Shown: positions 8,115 to 17,776 of the stretch, piece after piece | Position numbering within the stretch: the stretch's first letter is position 1 | Layout: the number at the start of each line of letters is the position of its first letter | Assembly (NCBI RefSeq): GCF_001440475.1 | Contig: NZ_LLYB01000046.1 | Coordinates: 1 to 54,001, forward strand | Source: Bradyrhizobium lablabi | GTDB lineage: Bacteria; Pseudomonadota; Alphaproteobacteria; Rhizobiales; Xanthobacteraceae | Direction: 5' to 3' | Length of the DNA stretch: 54,001 nt | The notes under the pieces: generated by a model | Told to the model about the DNA's origin: nothing | What the model saw: only the letters and a program-made list of their open reading frames with translations | Databases searched by the model: none | Translations under genes and position numbers: made by a program

Positions 8115-9974
8115 ATGAAACAATCGCCTCCTCCGTTCACGGCCGCCCCCGCAGCCTGGGCCAGTTCGAAACCGCCATTGCTGCGGTTCCTCAACGCCTG
8201 TCATGCCGATTTCACGCCCGAGACCGGCGGCGCCGTCGCCGATTATATTCCGGAGCTCGGCAAGGCCGACCCTGCTCATTTTGGTATCAGCCTCGCCACC
8301 CTCGACGGCCATGTCTACGAGGTCGGCGACACCCAGGTCCCCTTCACCATCCAGTCGATGTCAAAGCCGTTCGTGTTCGCGCTGGCGCTGGATACGCTGG
8401 GGGCGGCACGGGTCGAGAGCGTCATCGGCGTCGAACCATCGGGCGATCCCTTCAACTCGATCCGCCTCAACGCCGAAAACCATCCCTTCAACCCGATGGT
8501 CAATGCCGGCGCGATCGCCTGCTCCGGCCTCATCTACGAGGCCAAGGGTGATGCCGCGTTCGACTATATCCGGCAGGCGCTGGGGCGATTTGCCGGGCGC
8601 GAGCTCGACGTCGACGATGCCGTCTATGCTTCCGAAAGCTTGACCGGCGACCGCAACCGGGCGATCGGCTATCTCCTGCGCACCAACGCCGTCATCAAGG
8701 ACAACGTGGCCCAAGTGCTGGAGGTCTATTTCCGGCAATGCGCCATCCTGGTCACGGCGCGCGATATCGCGGTGATGGCGGCGACGCTGGCCAATCGCGG
8801 TGTCAATCCGGTAACCGGCGAGCAGGTGTTGAGCGCCTACGCCATCTCGCGCACGCTTTCGGTGATGACCAGTTCCGGCATGTACGATTACGCCGGGGAA
8901 TGGATCTATCGGATCGGCATCCCGGCCAAGAGCGGCGTCGGCGGCGGCATTCTCGCCGCACTTCCAGCCCGGCTTGGGCTCGGCAGCTATTCGCCAAAGC
9001 TCGACAAGCACGGCAACAGCGTGCGCGGCATCAAGGTCTGCGAGGCGCTGTCGTCGCATTACGACCTGCATATGCTCAACCGCAGCGACGATGCCCGCAA
9101 CAGCATCATCGCCGATTACGACATCGGCAACAGCCCGTCCCGGCGCGTGCGTCGCGCGCGGGAACAGAATATCCTTGCCGCGCATCACGAGGACGTCCGC
9201 GTCATCGAGCTGGTCGGGACGCTGTCGTTTTCAAACGTCGATTACGTCTCGCGGCAGCTGGCAGCCAGGCCGCGGCCGCAACTGGTAATCTTCGACCTGC
9301 GCCGCGTCACCGCCATGACGCGCGCCGGCGCCCGCCTGCTCGCCGAGGAGTTTCGCGAGCTCGCCGCGCACCACGTCACGGTGATTCTATCCGGCATCAG
9401 GCGCGCGTCGCCGGACTGGAACATGATCGCGGAATGGACGGAAGGTCTCACCAACATCCGCAACTACTACTTGCTCGACGCCGCGATCGAATGGGCGGAA
9501 GACCAGCTGGTGTACCGCTACGGCGGCGCGATCGACTTCTTCGATGCCACCGAATTGTCCGAGCAATCGCTGCTGGCCGGATTGACGGACGAGGAACTGA
9601 CCGATCTCGTCTCGCTCGCGTCGATCAGGACCTATCAGACCGGCGAGAAGATCATCTCCGCAGGAGAAGCCGCCACGTCGCTGTTCTTCCTCCGCAGCGG
9701 CGCCGTCCACGTCACCCTGCCCGATGGCGTGAGACTGGCAACGCTGACGGCGGGAATGCCCTTTGGCGAAATGGCGCTACTGGAGCCGCATCGTTCCGCC
9801 GATGTGCTGGCCGACATGGCCGCGACGGCTTACGAAATTTCGCTGCGCGATTTCGAACGTTTCCGCAAACAGCATCCCCGCGCCGGCGAGCGCATCATGC
9901 GCAACCTCGCGCAATTGCTGGCCGATCGCCTGATCCTGGCCAATGCCAAGCTGAATGTGCTGACGTCGGGGTAG
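8115..9974 (+). CDS. glsA: Glutaminase A fused to STAS and cyclic-nucleotide-binding domains
   Basis: A 619-residue multidomain protein. Residues about 20-325 are a serine-dependent beta-lactamase-fold glutaminase, with S81-x-x-K84 in QSMSKPF, NHPFNPMVNAGAI at 122-134 and KSGVGGGI at 272-279; it converts glutamine to glutamate and ammonia. Residues about 355-455 fit a STAS domain (VIFDLRRVTAMTRAGARLL). Residues about 485-605 form a cyclic-nucleotide-binding domain with the phosphate-binding cassette FGEMALLEPHRSADV, where E552 and R560 are retained. Stand-alone glutaminases are about 310 residues, so half of this protein is sensory or regulatory. It starts 22 nt after the TRAP permease behind a strong AGAGGAGG site, so it is almost certainly the last gene of that operon. 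cAMP or cGMP control of activity is inferred. Confidence 0.9.
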   Translation: MKQSPPPFTAAPAAWASSKPPLLRFLNACHADFTPETGGAVADYIPELGKADPAHFGISLATLDGHVYEVGDTQVPFTIQSMSKPFVFALALDTLGAARVESVIGVEPSGDPFNSIRLNAENHPFNPMVNAGAIACSGLIYEAKGDAAFDYIRQALGRFAGRELDVDDAVYASESLTGDRNRAIGYLLRTNAVIKDNVAQVLEVYFRQCAILVTARDIAVMAATLANRGVNPVTGEQVLSAYAISRTLSVMTSSGMYDYAGEWIYRIGIPAKSGVGGGILAALPARLGLGSYSPKLDKHGNSVRGIKVCEALSSHYDLHMLNRSDDARNSIIADYDIGNSPSRRVRRAREQNILAAHHEDVRVIELVGTLSFSNVDYVSRQLAARPRPQLVIFDLRRVTAMTRAGARLLAEEFRELAAHHVTVILSGIRRASPDWNMIAEWTEGLTNIRNYYLLDAAIEWAEDQLVYRYGGAIDFFDATELSEQSLLAGLTDEELTDLVSLASIRTYQTGEKIISAGEAATSLFFLRSGAVHVTLPDGVRLATLTAGMPFGEMALLEPHRSADVLADMAATAYEISLRDFERFRKQHPRAGERIMRNLAQLLADRLILANAKLNVLTSG

Positions 9975-10155
9975 CTTCGGGCCGCATGGTTCGAGACGCC
10001 CGACTTTGTGGGGCTCCTCTCTGCGTCGCATTGCTCGCGAAATTCCACTGACTCTTACACTGCTCGCCGCTGGCGCTCACAGCGCTTGAGTTTTTCATTC
10101 GGAGAATGGTTGAATATCCGAAAGGCCCGGTGTCTCCATCTAGGGTAGACGACTC

Positions 10156-10860
10156 TTAGGCCGAACTAAAGGCGAAAGAAGTCGAATAGAATCCACTCTT
10201 GCCGCTAATCTCCCACTGGAGATCGAAGTCTTTGTACGCGGTATGCGTAGATTTCGCGGCCACGATCGGAAACCCATATGCCCGCAAGTTCTCAACACTG
10301 ATCTCCTTGCCGTCGCGCCCCTCGATCGCAGCGATGTCGGCATCCCCGATTCCAGCGATTGCCAACTTCCACTGCCGTCCTTTGGACTCGAACGTGATCG
10401 GCACGAACTTGACGCCGAGCACTTCGGCGACCATCCCCGCTTGCGCCGCAAACGCGCCGCCCGGCTTGAAGGAAAAGATCGCGCTCAGTGCCTCGCGCTG
10501 CGCAGGGTTGGCGCGCTCATCGATGTAGAATGCCCCTCGCCAATTGCCTTTCGTCATGTGACTTGGCGAAAAGTTCATCCTCACCACGTTCAATCCATCG
10601 AGCGTCACGTCGCCTTTCCGGCCAGTTTCAATATGGTAGCCGAGAAGGACCGTACACATGCCAACTGTCGGAGCATTTCCCACGACGCAGGGACACATTG
10701 CCTCGCAATTGCAGGATTCCATGAAGCGGCCTTTGACATTCCACGCGCTCTTCTCCTCCGCCGCTTGCGCGACTCGGACCGGGCGCAGCGCGCTGAGGAT
10801 CGACGCAGCGGTAAATGAGCCAGCAATGTCGAGCAAATGGCGACGGGAGAATTTTGTCAT
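10156..10860 (-). CDS. DUF1326 family protein with Tat-like signal
   Basis: A 234-residue protein. The N-terminus has SRRHLL followed by a hydrophobic stretch and an AQAA cleavage-like site near residue 34, consistent with Tat export. The DUF1326 hallmark cysteines are present as CNC (C50, C52) and CPC (C56, C58), followed by a GMCTVLLGYHIE stretch. The molecular function of DUF1326 is unknown; the paired cysteines suggest metal or redox chemistry. It is monocistronic, between the glutaminase and tex, with no obvious partner. Two short hairpins lie upstream at 10919-10954. Confidence 0.8.
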   Translation of the reverse strand: MTKFSRRHLLDIAGSFTAASILSALRPVRVAQAAEEKSAWNVKGRFMESCNCEAMCPCVVGNAPTVGMCTVLLGYHIETGRKGDVTLDGLNVVRMNFSPSHMTKGNWRGAFYIDERANPAQREALSAIFSFKPGGAFAAQAGMVAEVLGVKFVPITFESKGRQWKLAIAGIGDADIAAIEGRDGKEISVENLRAYGFPIVAAKSTHTAYKDFDLQWEISGKSGFYSTSFAFSSA

Positions 10861-11093
10861 CGTGACCTCCCCACGTTCAACCTAGTAGAAGCCTCGTTGT
10901 GACAATTATAGTCCTGCGGCCTACCCTTGGGTAGCCGGCAAGAGCCGGCACTACATCGCCAAGAATAAGATACCGATCGCGCCCGACGTTAGGGCCAGCG
11001 TAACGGTAATGGACAGTACGTATGACCAGTCGATCCGCGCCAATGACTGCGCATTCGTTGACTTAAATCACAGAAAGCCGGCCTCACAGGCGA

Positions 11094-11270
11094 TCAGGCA
11101 CTCTGCCAAGATTCGCCGCTGCCCGCGCTGATCCGCCGGCCGCGATAACGCTCGCGCTCCGGCTCGTCCGTTTCCGGTTGATCGTAATGAATGCACATCA
11201 GGCCGAAGCCGAGCGCGCCGTCATGCGGCAAGATCATCACCCAGGCCTTGCCCTACCCGCGCGAACTCAT
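11094..11270 (-). pseudogene. Small protein gene interrupted by an amber codon
   Basis: Reading left from the ATG at 11270, codon 6 is TAG (11253-11255). The frame then stays open to a stop at 11094, ending in GSGESWQSA. A GTG at 11240 or ATG at 11237 would give a 47- or 48-residue protein without the stop. The product has a hydrophobic start (MILPHDGALGFGLMCIHYDQ) and a charged end, which looks more protein-like than random antisense. I do not recognise the family. Either the true start is internal or the gene has decayed. Confidence 0.25.
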
Positions 11271-11309
11271 CCTAGTCGATGTGGACTGAGAGCGGTTGCC
11301 CTCCCGGAC

Positions 11310-11356
11310 ATTATCCTGAGGAGCATCGCAAAGCGATGCGTCTCGAAGGATGAAGC
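11310..11356. repeat. Dispersed palindrome with GCATCGC-AAA-GCGATGC hairpin
   Basis: A perfect 7-bp stem with a 3-nt loop at 11323-11339, flanked by CCTGAGGA and TCTCGAAGGATGAA. It sits just downstream of the tex stop codon, so it may serve as its terminator. The flanking words match a palindrome family I recall as common between Bradyrhizobium genes. Confidence 0.6.
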
Positions 11357-11368
11357 CACCGACCGCGC

Positions 11369-13702
<2,334 letters not shown>

Positions 13703-13929
13703 GCGACCTCATTTCAAAGCCGTTTGCGGCGGGATAACCGGCCGCGGGGACGCAGCTTATGGACCATCTCGGATTGATTTGCCAACCCGCCGCACGAAAG
13801 AAATTGATCTGTGGATCGGGCCTGTCGGTCAACCCTGGGCACCCCTGAATCGCCGGAAAAACACGCCGAGATAAGGGTGGATTGATGGCCTCGTAATGTG
13901 TAAACGGGCGCTCCCTCCCGGAGCCTCCC

Positions 13930-15186
13930 ATGTCAATCTGCGGCCTTGATTTCGGAACGTCGAACACGACGCTCGGCACCATCGATGGCCGGACGCCGGC
14001 TCTGGCGCCGCTCGAGGCGGAACACACCACGATTCCCAGTGCGATCTTCTATGAGGCGAATGGCAACGTCCTGATCGGCCGCAGGGCCATGGAAGCCTAT
14101 ATCGAAGGCACGGCCGGCCGGTTGATGCGCAGCCTCAAATCGGTGCTCGGCACCTCGCTGATCGAGGAAACCACCCGGCTCGGGCGCGCCCGGGTCGGCT
14201 TTCGCGACGTGATTGCCTATTACGTCGGGGCGGTCAAACGCCGCGCGGAACAGGCCACGGGGCGCGAACTGCGCCGTGTCGTCCATGGCCGGCCCGTGCA
14301 TTTCGTCGACAATGCGCCGGATGCCGACCGCAAGGCGGAAGAAACCCTGCGCTCAATTGCGAAGGGAGCAGGCTTCGACGAAGTCACGTTTCAGTTCGAG
14401 CCGATTGCGGCGGCCCTGGACTATGAGCGGCAGATCACATCCGAGGAACTCGCGCTGATCGCCGATATCGGCGGCGGCACGTCGGACTTCTCGATCGTGC
14501 GCCTGGGGCCCGAGCGCCACGGCAAGGCCGATCGCGCTGCCGATATTCTGGCCAATGACGGCGTGCGCATCGGCGGCACCGATTTCGACCGTCAGCTCAG
14601 CCTCGGCGTCGTCATGCCGCTGTTCGGATTCCGCAGCGCCATGAAGCGCGCCGGGCTTGACGTACCGTCGAGCTATTTCCACGACCTCGCCACCTGGTCG
14701 AGCATCAACCGCATGTATGAATCGCGCGTGATCGCCGATATCCGGCAGGTCCGCCAGCAGGCAAGCCGGCCGGAACTTCTCGACCGCCTGATCCGCGTGA
14801 TCCACGAACAGCGTGGCCATACGCTGGCGATGGAAGTCGAAGACGCCAAGATCGCACTCTCCGAGAAACCGCGCGCGGACATTCCGCTGGAATGGGTCGC
14901 TCCCGGCCTCAGCGCGGACGTCGACCGTCCCGATCTCGTCAGCCATACCAAGCAGTTGGCCGATCGGATCGCGGCACGCATCAGGAACTGCCTGGTTCAG
15001 GCGGGGCTGGCGGCCGGCGATATCGATTCGGTGTTCCTGACCGGCGGTTCCGTAAAACTCGCCCATGTCCAGAAGGCGATTACCAAGGCGGTGCCGGCGG
15101 CCCGCATCGTCGAGGGCGACATCTTCGGCGCCGTCGGCAAGGGGCTGACGCTGGAGGCGCTGCGCCGATACGGACCTGCGAATTGA
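13930..15186 (+). CDS. Hsp70-like ATPase lacking a substrate-binding domain (YegD-type)
   Basis: A 418-residue actin/Hsp70-fold protein. Phosphate-1 (GLDFGTSNTTLGTIDG), phosphate-2 (IADIGGGTSDFSIV) and adenosine (FLTGGSVKLAHVQ) motifs are all present. There is no C-terminal peptide-binding domain or EEVD-like tail, so it is about two thirds of a DnaK. This architecture matches YegD-type proteins, whose client is unknown. The ATG is preceded by CCCGGAG. It is monocistronic and divergent from tex; the next gene converges on it. Confidence 0.88.
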   Translation: MSICGLDFGTSNTTLGTIDGRTPALAPLEAEHTTIPSAIFYEANGNVLIGRRAMEAYIEGTAGRLMRSLKSVLGTSLIEETTRLGRARVGFRDVIAYYVGAVKRRAEQATGRELRRVVHGRPVHFVDNAPDADRKAEETLRSIAKGAGFDEVTFQFEPIAAALDYERQITSEELALIADIGGGTSDFSIVRLGPERHGKADRAADILANDGVRIGGTDFDRQLSLGVVMPLFGFRSAMKRAGLDVPSSYFHDLATWSSINRMYESRVIADIRQVRQQASRPELLDRLIRVIHEQRGHTLAMEVEDAKIALSEKPRADIPLEWVAPGLSADVDRPDLVSHTKQLADRIAARIRNCLVQAGLAAGDIDSVFLTGGSVKLAHVQKAITKAVPAARIVEGDIFGAVGKGLTLEALRRYGPAN

Positions 15187-15213
15187 GATTTGTCTTGGCG
15201 GAACAATCGCGGA

Positions 15214-15741
15214 TCAGCCCACCACTTCCGTCACCGGCTGCATGTCGATGGCAAAGGTCTCCAGAAACTTCGACGTCATGATGTAGAAGCCGACCGAGAG
15301 CTGCAGTTCGATCAATGCGGCCGGGGTCAGCTTGGAAGCGATCGCGTTGAAGGTCGCGTCCGTCGGCTTGTGATGCCTGACGATCTCGTCGGTGAAGGCG
15401 AGCGCGGCGCGCTGCACATCATTGAAGCAGGTCGCCACCTGCCAGTGCTCGAGCGCCTCGTTCTGCTCGTCGGTGACGCCGACATTCTTGCCGATCCGCT
15501 TGTGGGCGACGATTTCATAGGGCGCCTCGCACAGGATGCCGGTGCGGGTGATGGCGAGTTCGCGCACGATCGGGTCCAGTTCACCCTTGTGCCTGATCGC
15601 TCCGCCGAGTCGGCAGTACTGTTCGAGATAGCTCGGCGAATGCGCCATCATCCGGAAGATGTTCGCATTGCGGTTTTTGCCGAGCAGTTCTCGGGTGCGA
15701 TCATTGTGCTTGGCGGGATCGCTATATTCAATGCGGGCCAT
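15214..15741 (-). CDS. Carboxymuconolactone decarboxylase-like protein
   Basis: A 175-residue, mostly helical protein of the CMD/AhpD superfamily. The conserved core is visible as RELAITRTGILCEAPYEIVAHKRIG, with a histidine in the AHKRIG segment. The CxxC pair of peroxidase-type AhpD is absent: only one cysteine lies in this segment. A redox AhpD role is therefore unlikely, and a lyase or unknown role more plausible. It converges on the Hsp70-like gene with a 27-bp gap. No aromatic ring-cleavage genes are adjacent, so the substrate is open. Confidence 0.8.
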   Translation of the reverse strand: MARIEYSDPAKHNDRTRELLGKNRNANIFRMMAHSPSYLEQYCRLGGAIRHKGELDPIVRELAITRTGILCEAPYEIVAHKRIGKNVGVTDEQNEALEHWQVATCFNDVQRAALAFTDEIVRHHKPTDATFNAIASKLTPAALIELQLSVGFYIMTSKFLETFAIDMQPVTEVVG

Positions 15742-16082
15742 TCGTCACCTTGGGGTCCTGGACTTTTCTGATTTGCTGACAGAGGGATCATGCACCGCAG
15801 CAGGAGCCCGATCAACCGTCGAAACGCGGCCGCCGCGGGTTCGAGCCGGCGCCCAAGCCCCTAGACCCGCGCCAAAAAACTCCCTTTCTCGCGCACAAAC
15901 CGGCTGCGAGCGAGACAAATTGCCGCCTCAATGCTGGTCGATTCTCGGGACTGTCGATATTCGCTGAGTGGGGACTCAAAAGAGCGAATACTCGTCGCGC
16001 GGGGTGTTCCGAGTAAACCAAACTGAGCTCATCAGGCCTTCACGGGCAAGGATGACTCATGCCCAAGTCTAGGGAGTTAGGC
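15742..16082. other. 341-bp intergenic region, no recognised gene
   Basis: It contains a GC-rich tract around 15826-15862 with a GGGTTCGAGCC word resembling a tRNA T-loop, but no cloverleaf can be built around it. The 69-codon minus-strand frame (15812-16021) is arginine/glycine-rich without family character. It presumably holds the promoter for the gene at 15741 and the small membrane gene at 16083. Confidence 0.4.
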
Positions 16083-16184
16083 ATGAAGGAAGCCACCAGG
16101 AAGGCGGCCTCGGAAGCGCTCGCGCAGATGTTGGCGGTATCAGCGATGCTCGTTATCGCCAGCGTTGTGTTCTACTGGCACTGA
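16083..16184 (+). CDS. Small single-pass membrane protein (33 aa)
   Basis: An ATG at 16083 opens a 33-residue frame ending in TGA at 16182-16184. A TAGGGAG ribosome site sits about 6-8 nt upstream. The peptide has a charged N-terminus (MKEATRKAASEA), a hydrophobic helix (about residues 15-31) and a FYWH end, the layout of a small inner-membrane protein with a cytoplasmic N-terminus. I do not recognise a family. It is too short for routine gene calling. Confidence 0.5.
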   Translation: MKEATRKAASEALAQMLAVSAMLVIASVVFYWH

Positions 16185-16270
16185 ATGTTGACGCGTCGAA
16201 GCACTCAGATTTTTCACCGTTCCGCGTAATTCTGGGTTGCTTCGTTGCGTGAGCATCGTGCCTGAACACT

Positions 16271-16630
16271 TCACTTTATCTTCTCGAAATACGGCACCAG
16301 CCTTCCCGCAAACGGCCGATAGCCTGCCGTGACCTTGTCGCCGATGGCGAGATCGTTGTCGCCGTGGGCCATCATGCGAAAGCCCTCTTCCGCGTCGACC
16401 AGCACGATGTTGTAGGGAACGTGCGCGCGCGTTTCAGGCGTCGCGGCACGGCACACCAGCGATGTCGCGTAGACGGTCGCGCTTCCGCTGGCACGCTTCT
16501 CTACGGGATCCGGCGCACCGCAGGCGGCGCAGAAGCTGCGGTGGAAATACTGCACGTTCCCGCAAGCCGAGCAGGACTGATAGACGATGGCCTCGACGCC
16601 CTTGGTCCAATCGGCCAACTTGTCGCTCAT
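16271..16630 (-). CDS. DUF35 Zn-ribbon / OB-fold protein
   Basis: A 119-residue protein. The rubredoxin-like zinc ribbon has C20-x2-C23 and C34-x2-C37; an OB-fold acyl-CoA-associated domain (about 45-119) follows. DUF35 proteins partner thiolase-fold enzymes; the best-known case is the ChsH2 DUF35 domain, required by the Ltp2 retro-aldolase. The ATG at 16630 overlaps the stop of the upstream thiolase-like gene (ATGA, 16627-16630), implying translational coupling and a complex. The longer frame to 16789 only adds an arginine-rich shadow of that gene. Confidence 0.88.
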   Translation of the reverse strand: MSDKLADWTKGVEAIVYQSCSACGNVQYFHRSFCAACGAPDPVEKRASGSATVYATSLVCRAATPETRAHVPYNIVLVDAEEGFRMMAHGDNDLAIGDKVTAGYRPFAGRLVPYFEKIK

Positions 16631-17763
16631 CGCACCCGCTCCAGGAACATGCTGACATGCGACGACAGCACGCCGCCATCGCCATGCAACAGCGCGATCG
16701 AGGCATCGCGGACCTGCCGCGGACCGGCGCGCCCGGTCATCTGCAGATGCGTCTCGACCAGATGCGCCATCGCGCCGCCGACGCCGCAATGACCATAGCT
16801 CAAGAGGCCGCCATGGGTGTTGAGCGGCATGGCGCCGTCGCGGCAGAAATGCCCTGCCCGCACCCGCGCCGCCGCCTCGCCGCGCCCGGCAAGGCCGAGG
16901 TCTTCCAGCAGCATCGCCAGCGTGATGGTGAAGCTGTCGTAGACTGCGGCGTAGCGCACATCCGATATCGCAACGCCGGAAGCCGCCTTGGCCTTGGCGA
17001 TCGCGATCTCGGCGCCGAGTTCGCTTAAAGCCGGCGCGGCCGTGATGTGCTGATGGGTATGCGCCTGCGCACAGCCGCGCACGCGAATGCCGGTCGCGCC
17101 GGTGCGTTCGCGGCTGACCACGAACGCCGCGCCGCCGTCGGACACCGGGCAGCAGTCCAAAAGCTTGAGCGGCATCGCCACCGGCTTTGAGGCCATCACG
17201 TCGGCGACGGTGATCGGTTCATGAAACTGCGCACCGGGATGGGTCATCGCGTGCGCCCGCATCAGCACCGCAAATTCGGCGAGGTCCTCCTGGGTGACGC
17301 CATATTCGTGCATGTAGCGCGAGGCGACGAGGCCGTAATAGGCGGGAATCGTCGGCCCTAAAGTCACCTCGTAATCGGGATGACCGACCTGCGCCAGCGC
17401 CTGGATCGAGGCATCGCGGCTCTGCCCGGTGAGACGGTTCTCGCCGCCGACCACCAGCACATGGTTTGCGACGCCGGCGTCGACCAAATGATGCGCGAGC
17501 ATCGTCATTGCAAGGCCGGTGGCGCCGCCGACCTGCACGGCGTGGGCGTAGGACGGCTGAACGCCGAAATGTTCGGCGAACACGGTCGCCAGCATGATGT
17601 GCGGCGAGACCGTCGAATAGCCGCAGAGAATGCCGTCGATCTCGGAGCGCTTCAGACCGGCATCGGCAATGGCTGTTTCAGCGGCCTTGCTCATGAGATC
17701 GAGCGAGGACGAGCCTTCGTGCTTGCCGTAGGACGTCAGTCCGACACCGGTGATGAAGCTCAT
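16627..17763 (-). CDS. Thiolase-fold protein without the nucleophilic cysteine (Ltp2-like aldolase candidate)
   Basis: A 378-residue protein of the SCP2-type thiolase fold. The usual nucleophile segment (ACATG in the paralogue at 20613) reads GGATG here, placing G80 at the cysteine position. The usual HDCF motif reads YDSF, placing Y275 at the histidine position. The C-terminal GGLLSYGH with H325 is kept. Loss of Cys together with a Tyr in place of His is what I expect of Ltp-type retro-aldolases, which release propionyl- or acetyl-CoA from beta-hydroxyacyl-CoA without a covalent enzyme intermediate. The overlapping DUF35 gene supports that. It sits in a caiB-acyl-CoA dehydrogenase operon. 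A non-catalytic thiolase-like role is the alternative. Confidence 0.85.
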   Translation of the reverse strand: MSFITGVGLTSYGKHEGSSSLDLMSKAAETAIADAGLKRSEIDGILCGYSTVSPHIMLATVFAEHFGVQPSYAHAVQVGGATGLAMTMLAHHLVDAGVANHVLVVGGENRLTGQSRDASIQALAQVGHPDYEVTLGPTIPAYYGLVASRYMHEYGVTQEDLAEFAVLMRAHAMTHPGAQFHEPITVADVMASKPVAMPLKLLDCCPVSDGGAAFVVSRERTGATGIRVRGCAQAHTHQHITAAPALSELGAEIAIAKAKAASGVAISDVRYAAVYDSFTITLAMLLEDLGLAGRGEAAARVRAGHFCRDGAMPLNTHGGLLSYGHCGVGGAMAHLVETHLQMTGRAGPRQVRDASIALLHGDGGVLSSHVSMFLERVR

Positions 17764-17776
17764 GGCTGTCTGTTTC

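Larger units (their letters stand above)
10861..11368. other. 508-bp gap with hairpins and small-ORF remnants
   Basis: The gap holds an inverted repeat CTACCC-TT-GGGTAG (10921-10934) next to a second hairpin built on GCCGGC-AAGA-GCCGGC with GTAG/CTAC ends (10931-10954). A 30-residue hydrophobic minus-strand frame (10951-11043) would need a TTG start and has no good ribosome site. A broken small frame (11094-11270) and a dispersed palindrome (11310-11356) complete it. No full-length gene is convincing here. Confidence 0.4.

Noticed and set aside
6035..8194. 719-codon open frame antisense to the TRAP permease
   Set aside because: It exactly shadows a clear membrane protein, its product is rich in Arg, His, Gln and Ala without family motifs, and long antisense frames are expected at this GC content.
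15820..15870. tRNA-like T-arm word (GGGTTCGAGCC)
   Set aside because: Flanking bases do not pair into a T-stem, there is no acceptor stem, anticodon arm or CCA end, and neither strand gives a cloverleaf.
15812..16021. 69-codon minus-strand frame
   Set aside because: Arg/Gly/Pro-rich, no ribosome site, and it overlaps nothing conserved.
16627..17763. Frameshift or sequencing error explaining the missing thiolase cysteine
   Set aside because: The reading frame is continuous with conserved residues on both sides, and a second independent substitution (His to Tyr) fits a different enzyme type.
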